A DNA stretch of 55,765 nt, from the NCBI GenBank assembly GCA_029881335.1, contig JAOUMU010000005.1, forward strand, positions 1-55,765, given 5' to 3'. This document shows positions 51,432-55,765 of the stretch, in pieces. Source of the stretch: Nitrospinota bacterium (GTDB taxonomy: Bacteria > Nitrospinota_A > UBA7883). The notes below the pieces were generated by a model that saw nothing but the letters and a program-made list of their open reading frames with translations, had not been told where the DNA came from and searched no databases. Made by a program: the position numbers and the translations under genes. Numbering within the stretch: position 1 is the stretch's first letter; each line of letters begins with the position of its first letter.

Positions 51432-52049
51432 TCATTGAATTTTCTTTGCACCACATACGTGCAAGATTGTATTCACAAAGGCCTTTAATTCCGAGCACTG
51501 ATTAATTGCCACAGACAGGTCATTATCGCGCAGTATACGTCCAGCATCCCTCGGTTTGTTGTATTGCCCGCGTATTTTGCCATTACGAAATATATCCCCT
51601 ATATGTTTAGATGGCGGATTATTGTGGTTCACAGTCTCCGGATTATCTCCAGGCTTTACTTTCCTGCTGTGACGCGCCAACTTCAGAATGTCCTCCCAAT
51701 AAGGCAACAGCCATGCTTCAAAATCATATTGCGCTACATGTGGATGAAACCTTGACTCTTGACCTACCCATTCCTTCATTTTTCTTTTTGCTTCTGATGA
51801 ATCCTTAAATATCGGAGGGTTTTGACCTGTATAAACATCTGTCAAGGCAATCACATGGTCAGAAGGTTGTTTGCCGCTAAGTAAAGCCTGCACATCCCTT
51901 CTCAGTTTGTCACTGGTTGGAATTGTACCATGATGCACATCAAACTTCAGCGAAGGCATTTTGCCTGACAATCTGCTTTCCAAAAACTTTACTAGATGGG
52001 GCTTGAAAGCCTTCTCGGTTTCACCTTCCACAATAATAGATATTTTCAC
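51432..52049 (-). CDS. DUF4276 (TOPRIM-like) protein, partner of AAA ATPase
   Basis: The 205-residue protein has a DUF4276 pattern: VKISIIVEGETEKAF at the start with the first acidic residue of a TOPRIM-like fold, an IALTDVYTG strand with the second, and QYDFEAWLLP. The GTG start at 52049 overlaps the ATPase stop as GTGA, with GGGAGG 6 nt upstream, so the two are coupled. TOPRIM partners of such ATPases in OLD- and PARIS-like systems are nucleases; nuclease activity here is inference. Confidence 0.82.
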   Translation of the reverse strand: MKISIIVEGETEKAFKPHLVKFLESRLSGKMPSLKFDVHHGTIPTSDKLRRDVQALLSGKQPSDHVIALTDVYTGQNPPIFKDSSEAKRKMKEWVGQESRFHPHVAQYDFEAWLLPYWEDILKLARHSRKVKPGDNPETVNHNNPPSKHIGDIFRNGKIRGQYNKPRDAGRILRDNDLSVAINQCSELKAFVNTILHVCGAKKIQ

Positions 52050-53203
52050 GACCGCCCTCCCATGCGGCCATGCCTCCACACTTCATCAAGGGTATAATCA
52101 TTTAACCATACATCCAAATCCAGGGAGTCAGCCCATGTGGCGGTCGTGAACCCCTCTTCATCCACATCCATAACAACTACTTCCTGGGGTTTCAGGAACC
52201 GTATTAAGCTGTCGGAGTGGGTGGCGACTATCACCTGTGTTCTATCGGATGCTTCGCGCATCTGGTGTGCCAGCAAACTTAGCATCTCTGGATGAAGGCT
52301 GACCTCAGGCTCATCTATCATAGTGACAGTAGAAAGAGCAGGGCTTTGGAGAAGCGCAGTCAGCCAAATAAAACGCAAAGTTCCCTCCGACAGTTGGTGC
52401 ATATACATCGGAGTTTTGAAGTGTTTCTCCTTCCACGTCATTGCCAGCATTCCAGCCGCCACGGGAGGGAAATTCAACGATTCAAAGCCTGGGAAAGCCG
52501 CTTTTAACATATCTTCTATCACCTCGTATCGGTCATGATTACTTTCCCTAAGGTTATAAAGAAATGAGACCAAATCCTCCCCATCAGCGCCAGGAAGGTC
52601 AGCTGGTTTCATCTGTTGTGGGAGCTTTACCGGAGCACGCTTATCCACAGACAAGACATGGTATTGTGTTACGGAGCCAAGTATCCTCCTCAAATCTTCT
52701 GGCTGCTGAAACATCTTTGGAACCTGCGATAGCGATGTCTCCTGATTATTATGCTCCCAATTTGGAGTGGTGATTTTAGAATCTTCAATATCGTAGTAAC
52801 GTATTTTGTCATAAGCGGAGTCAATATATTTGAAAGGCTCATTATAGTTTAGCCTTTGCTGAATAAGGGTTTCCTGTGCGATTTTATATGACTGCCCACT
52901 GGGTTCAATATTCAGGCTATATTCAAGCGGGTTATAACCTTGAACTTCCATTGACGCTTCCAATATCAAGCGGTTTGATACTCCCTTTGTAAGCCGAGTA
53001 AGAACATCGGCCACACCACCCATATTGCTGAGAGTTCGGTTCATATTTCCCGTTGCTGAAGCGGACAATAAAGACACAGCGTCTAAAAGGGATGACTTCC
53101 CCACACCATTGGCACCGATCAAAACCACCAACGGTCGCATCTCGATCTTGACTTCATGCAAGCGCCGAAATCCACCGATCTTTATGCGTTTCACTTTATG
53201 CAT
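52046..53203 (-). CDS. AAA ATPase of OLD/RecF-like type
   Basis: The 385-residue protein is an ABC-type ATPase domain. Walker A is GANGVGKSSLLDAV (about 32-45), the signature region lies in HQLSEGTLRFIWL, Walker B is TMIDEPEVSLHPE, and a switch His is in VATHSDSLIRF. No nuclease domain is fused; the DUF4276 protein downstream would provide it. AGGGGAT precedes the ATG. The sequence is visibly AT-rich relative to its neighbours (20 of 60 G/C in one sampled line at 52801-52860), consistent with recent transfer. Confidence 0.88.
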   Translation of the reverse strand: MHKVKRIKIGGFRRLHEVKIEMRPLVVLIGANGVGKSSLLDAVSLLSASATGNMNRTLSNMGGVADVLTRLTKGVSNRLILEASMEVQGYNPLEYSLNIEPSGQSYKIAQETLIQQRLNYNEPFKYIDSAYDKIRYYDIEDSKITTPNWEHNNQETSLSQVPKMFQQPEDLRRILGSVTQYHVLSVDKRAPVKLPQQMKPADLPGADGEDLVSFLYNLRESNHDRYEVIEDMLKAAFPGFESLNFPPVAAGMLAMTWKEKHFKTPMYMHQLSEGTLRFIWLTALLQSPALSTVTMIDEPEVSLHPEMLSLLAHQMREASDRTQVIVATHSDSLIRFLKPQEVVVMDVDEEGFTTATWADSLDLDVWLNDYTLDEVWRHGRMGGRS

Positions 53204-53334
53204 TTCAAATATCCCCTACATCTATCTATTCAAGAAACCCATTAATGAAGCCATGTAGTCGCAATATTCTTTATTAACAACATACGATTCGCAGACCACA
53301 ACTATCTTTCGTCGCCATCTACGCCACCACCTCC

Positions 53335-54147
53335 TCACCAGAATCTTTCCACGAACACGTTGCCGGGGTCTTTTTTCTTGTGTTCCTTGAAGCCTTCGCC
53401 GGTGAGGATGGTGACCATCTCCTCCACCATGGCAGGGGCGCCGCACAGGAACACGCTGCTATTGGTCGTGTCCGGCTTGAAACCCCATCTCTTATCGATC
53501 TCGCCGGATTTCCACTGGTCCTGCACATAGCCTTTCGGCCCCTCCCACTGGGTATGTTCCTTATCGGGCCTGCTGATTATCGGCAGGTAGGCGAAGGTGG
53601 GGAAATACTCCGCCAGGGTCTCCAGCTCCGCGCGGTAGCCCAGGTCCCATGAATGGCGGGCGCCATGGATGATGGCGTACTTGCGGTGGGCCTGGCGGGA
53701 GAAAATGGAGCGGATCATGCTCATATATGGGGCCAGCCCGGTGCCTGTGGCCACCAGGATCAGGTTGTGCTCGTGGGGCGCCTCTTCGAGAGTGAATACG
53801 CCGGTGATCTTTGTCGCCATGAACAGCCGGTCGCCTTCGTTGAGGGCGAAAAGGCGCGGGGTGAGGCTGCCGGAGCGGATGAGGGTTATATAGAACTCCA
53901 GGTATTCCTTCTTCTCCGAGGCTGACGATATGGAGTAGGCCCGGCGGATCAGCTTTTCTGGAGGGGGCGCTTCCTCCTCCGGGTCGGCTATTTCGAAGCG
54001 GGGCGCGGAGCCTGGCAACCCCAGAGTGGTGAACTGGCCCGGTTTGAATTCCTTAAGTGGCTCGTCCGGCTTCACCCTTATGATGATGAGCCCCGGGGCG
54101 ATCTCCATTTTTCTGACCACGGTCGCGTTCAGGTTAACCTCTGCCAT
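53335..54147 (-). CDS. Ferredoxin-NADP reductase-like flavoprotein
   Basis: This FAD-containing oxidoreductase passes electrons between NAD(P)H and ferredoxin or flavodoxin. The 270-residue protein has the FAD motif RRAYSISSA with a GQFTTLGLP start, an LILVATGTGLAPYMSMIRSIF nucleotide-binding stretch and a VFLCGAPAMVEEM C-terminal motif. Its nearest family is probably bacterial Fpr. It stands alone, with a 165-bp gap upstream to a divergent gene. Confidence 0.92.
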   Translation of the reverse strand: MAEVNLNATVVRKMEIAPGLIIIRVKPDEPLKEFKPGQFTTLGLPGSAPRFEIADPEEEAPPPEKLIRRAYSISSASEKKEYLEFYITLIRSGSLTPRLFALNEGDRLFMATKITGVFTLEEAPHEHNLILVATGTGLAPYMSMIRSIFSRQAHRKYAIIHGARHSWDLGYRAELETLAEYFPTFAYLPIISRPDKEHTQWEGPKGYVQDQWKSGEIDKRWGFKPDTTNSSVFLCGAPAMVEEMVTILTGEGFKEHKKKDPGNVFVERFW

Positions 54148-54327
54148 GACATCTCTCCCTGTTTATCGTATGTATTCAATTTATCAGCATCACCGCTTCC
54201 GGCGCAATGAAGAACGGCGGCTAAATTCGGTGTCAACCGGGCCATAACGGACATGTTGCGGAAAATTGCGTAACAATGTAGAATTTTACTGAACAAAGTA
54301 ACAACAACCTGCATGGGGGTTGCAATC

Positions 54328-55056
54328 ATGGGAAAAGAAATGGACGTTAAAAAATACGCTGTCGAGGCGCTGGATCTTCTCAAGGACAACATAAACACTA
54401 TTGGGTTCGCCGCTTTGCTGGCAGGTGTGATAACCTCCCTGGCCTCGGTGACCATTGTGGGCGGGGTGCTGGTGGCAGGCCCGTTGGCTGGGGGGATGTT
54501 CTACGTTATCATGGATGTTAATTCCGGAGAGCCGTTCGACATCAAGCGGTTATTCGACGGTTTTACGCAAAACATGGTGCCGCTGGTTCTGGCTTCGCTA
54601 GTGATGAGCCTTTTCATTTCTCTGGGTTTCATGTTTCTGATTGTTCCCGGCATCCTGCTCACCGGCTATTACATTTTCACGTTCCTGTATATCGTGGACA
54701 GGGACATGGACTTCTGGGCTGCCATGGAGGCTTCCCGGCAGGAGGGATTCCAGGACCATGTCCGCTCCTTCGCGCTGGGGGCCGCCATGATGTTACCGGC
54801 TATAGTGGTGGCTGTTTTTATAATGATTATTTCTGTCATCGGTATGCCTTACATGCTGACGGCTGCCGTGGTGATCTTCGCCCATGTGTTGATGGCGGCG
54901 TTTTTTTCCTGCTTCGCTTTTCGGGCGTATGTGGATATCGTGGGCCTGGTGAACGACCCCAAGAACTCCGTAGGCGGCGGCGGAAGGGTGATGACGGCCA
55001 AGCCGAAGCTTCATGTGGAGCCTCCCCCTCCCCCTCCCCCTCCGGGCAAGAAATAG
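54328..55056 (+). CDS. Polytopic membrane protein with polyproline tail, unknown
   Basis: The 242-residue protein has about five to six membrane helices in alternating Val/Ala/Leu-rich blocks (about 25-50, 58-70, 90-140, 160-185, 190-210), a loop with YIVDRDMDFWAAMEASRQEG and a C-terminal tail ending in eight prolines plus GKK. The helix pattern recalls small membrane families with a conserved DRD..W-type loop, but no family can be named. The ATG at 54328 has GGGGGT 8 nt upstream; an ATG at 54313 is the alternative. Confidence 0.7.
   Translation: MGKEMDVKKYAVEALDLLKDNINTIGFAALLAGVITSLASVTIVGGVLVAGPLAGGMFYVIMDVNSGEPFDIKRLFDGFTQNMVPLVLASLVMSLFISLGFMFLIVPGILLTGYYIFTFLYIVDRDMDFWAAMEASRQEGFQDHVRSFALGAAMMLPAIVVAVFIMIISVIGMPYMLTAAVVIFAHVLMAAFFSCFAFRAYVDIVGLVNDPKNSVGGGGRVMTAKPKLHVEPPPPPPPPGKK
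55021..55044 (+). repeat. Hexanucleotide repeat encoding polyproline
   Basis: The 6-nt unit cctccc is repeated four times with one change at the end, giving eight proline codons. Slippage could change the tail length in steps of two residues. Confidence 0.6.
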
Positions 55057-55078
55057 CGGATATAAAAGCGAGAACCTC

Positions 55079-55104
55079 CCGCAGCCGGTTTAAGCCGGTT
55101 GCGG
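55079..55104 (+). terminator. Hairpin downstream of the membrane protein gene
   Basis: A 10-bp stem (CCGCAGCCGG with CCGGTTGCGG, one G-T wobble) has a 6-nt loop. Only a broken T-run follows (ccctttcgcttt), so terminator function is moderate. Confidence 0.4.
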
Positions 55105-55197
55105 CCCTTTCGCTTTAAATTGCTTCCGATCCCGTTGATAGGCTAAGATTGGGCCTTTACTTCCGGGAACGGGGCTTAAATAGCGGGGGCGCTTTAA

Positions 55198-55695
55198 ATG
55201 CGGGAATGGAACACCAGCCAAAAGGTGGCGGCCACCTTGATACTCGTCCTGCTGGGGATTGGGTATCTGGTGGGAGTGTCCAAGCTCTCCTCCAGCGTTG
55301 GGCTGGCGCCGGAGCAGGTCAAGGCCCGTTACTCAGCAAAGCCGGAACCGGTGGGCCTGACTGAAAGTCTGGCGGCGCTGATGGACGCAGAGCCGGAGAT
55401 AAGCGGTGAAAAACTGACCCACGTGGCCCATGCCCACATGATTCCCTACACCCTGGTGTTCGCGCTATGCGCGTTTTTTATAGTTCATTTCGGATGGAGC
55501 CCCAGGGCCCAGGTCTTGTTCATGGTTGCCTTCGCCCTCTCCATCCCCTTCGATTTTCTTTCAATGGCCGCCACCAGGTTCATCCACCCCTCCTTTTATG
55601 TGGGGATACTTCTCTCCGGCCTGGCGTTCGGGGCATGCCTGGGCATCACCATTTTTTGGAGCTTCTACGAGCTTTGGATATCAAAACCGGATTGA
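55198..55695 (+). CDS. Integral membrane protein, unknown
   Basis: The 165-residue protein has an N-terminal membrane helix (about 9-27), an external segment with paired histidines (THVAHAHM) and three further helices (about 80-98, 106-122, 132-157). No family was recognised. Histidines at the helix boundary could be haem or metal ligands, but this is speculation. A possible secreted protein gene begins within its last codons. Confidence 0.65.
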   Translation: MREWNTSQKVAATLILVLLGIGYLVGVSKLSSSVGLAPEQVKARYSAKPEPVGLTESLAALMDAEPEISGEKLTHVAHAHMIPYTLVFALCAFFIVHFGWSPRAQVLFMVAFALSIPFDFLSMAATRFIHPSFYVGILLSGLAFGACLGITIFWSFYELWISKPD

Positions 55696-55765
55696 CCTCC
55701 ATCTTTTTGCTGGTGTCCATGGTCTGCTGGCCAGGATGGGCCATGGCCCATGGCTCTGTGGTGAC
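55674..55765 (+). CDS. Start of a secreted protein, cut by the window edge
   Basis: From TTG 55674 a frame reads through a plausible signal peptide (M-D-I-K, then hydrophobic LTSIFLLVSMVCWPGWAMA, cleavage before HGSVV). A GGAG box lies about 12 nt upstream. It overlaps the end of the preceding gene by 22 nt. The remainder is outside the window. Confidence 0.4.
   Translation, partial: MDIKTGLTSIFLLVSMVCWPGWAMAHGSVV

Noticed and set aside
1-55765. CRISPR array, prophage or insertion sequence
   Set aside because: No regularly spaced repeats, transposase, integrase or phage structural genes were seen in either strand.

Overview
The window comes from a Gram-negative (diderm) bacterium with moderately high GC. 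Evidence for an outer membrane is a TonB-dependent receptor, a TolC-family channel, several lipoproteins and an LpoA-like protein. The mix of HflKC, a heterodisulfide-reductase-like succinate dehydrogenase, a K+-dependent-type membrane pyrophosphatase, NtrC-type regulation and a tRNA-Gln/prs/rplY/pth cluster fits a deltaproteobacterium-like or Nitrospinota-like lineage. That placement is inference: no 16S or other decisive marker is present. Gene density is high, with many 1-23 nt overlaps between neighbours. It reads as ordinary chromosome with a few accessory patches (about 43.9-45.4 kb and 51.4-53.2 kb), not as a prophage or plasmid.

Layout. 0.2-2.2 kb: hflK-hflC behind a sigma70-type promoter. 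2.4-7.2 kb (minus): TonB-dependent receptor, YfiR-like periplasmic protein and hybrid sensor kinase, probably one sensory operon. 7.4-11.0 kb (minus): sdhA-sdhB-sdhE, a succinate dehydrogenase whose third subunit carries CCG cysteine motifs. 11.3-13.0 kb: proS. 13.3-16.2 kb: a Cache-domain lipoprotein with a CheD-like C-terminal domain, convergent with a membrane histidine kinase. 16.4-20.8 kb (minus): tRNA-Gln, prs, rplY, pth and hppA. 21.1-23.8 kb: an AhpD-like protein, an SDR-family protein, a small membrane protein and a lytic transglycosylase. 24.5-29.8 kb: a DUF2079 membrane protein and two tandem membrane-TPR paralogues resembling GT-C glycosyltransferases.

30.2-38.1 kb is an envelope and pilus region. 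It holds a type IV pilin with its own sigma54-like promoter, 5' UTR hairpin and terminator. An overlapping NtrC regulator / LpoA-like lipoprotein / SppA peptidase operon follows, then a divergent PilB/GspE-type ATPase carrying a C-terminal cyclic-nucleotide-binding domain. 38.1-43.8 kb: TolC-family channel coupled to an ATP-grasp ligase, DUF502 protein, MBL-fold hydrolase, Dabb protein and a hexapeptide acyltransferase. 43.9-45.4 kb: a MazF/ribbon-helix-helix toxin-antitoxin pair and a frameshifted homing-endonuclease-repeat nuclease. 45.5-51.4 kb: two radical SAM enzymes flanking a soluble pyrophosphatase, a membrane protein with an IF2_N-like domain, a GYF_2-AIM24 protein and ubiX. 51.4-53.2 kb: an AT-rich AAA ATPase + DUF4276 pair, a candidate defence module. 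53.3 kb to the end: a ferredoxin-NADP reductase-like flavoprotein, two integral membrane proteins and the start of a secreted protein cut by the window edge.

The most unusual item is the lipoprotein at 13301-14839. It keeps the Thr-x5-Cys ... His arrangement of the chemoreceptor deamidase CheD, but its lipobox places it outside the cytoplasm behind a Cache sensor domain.
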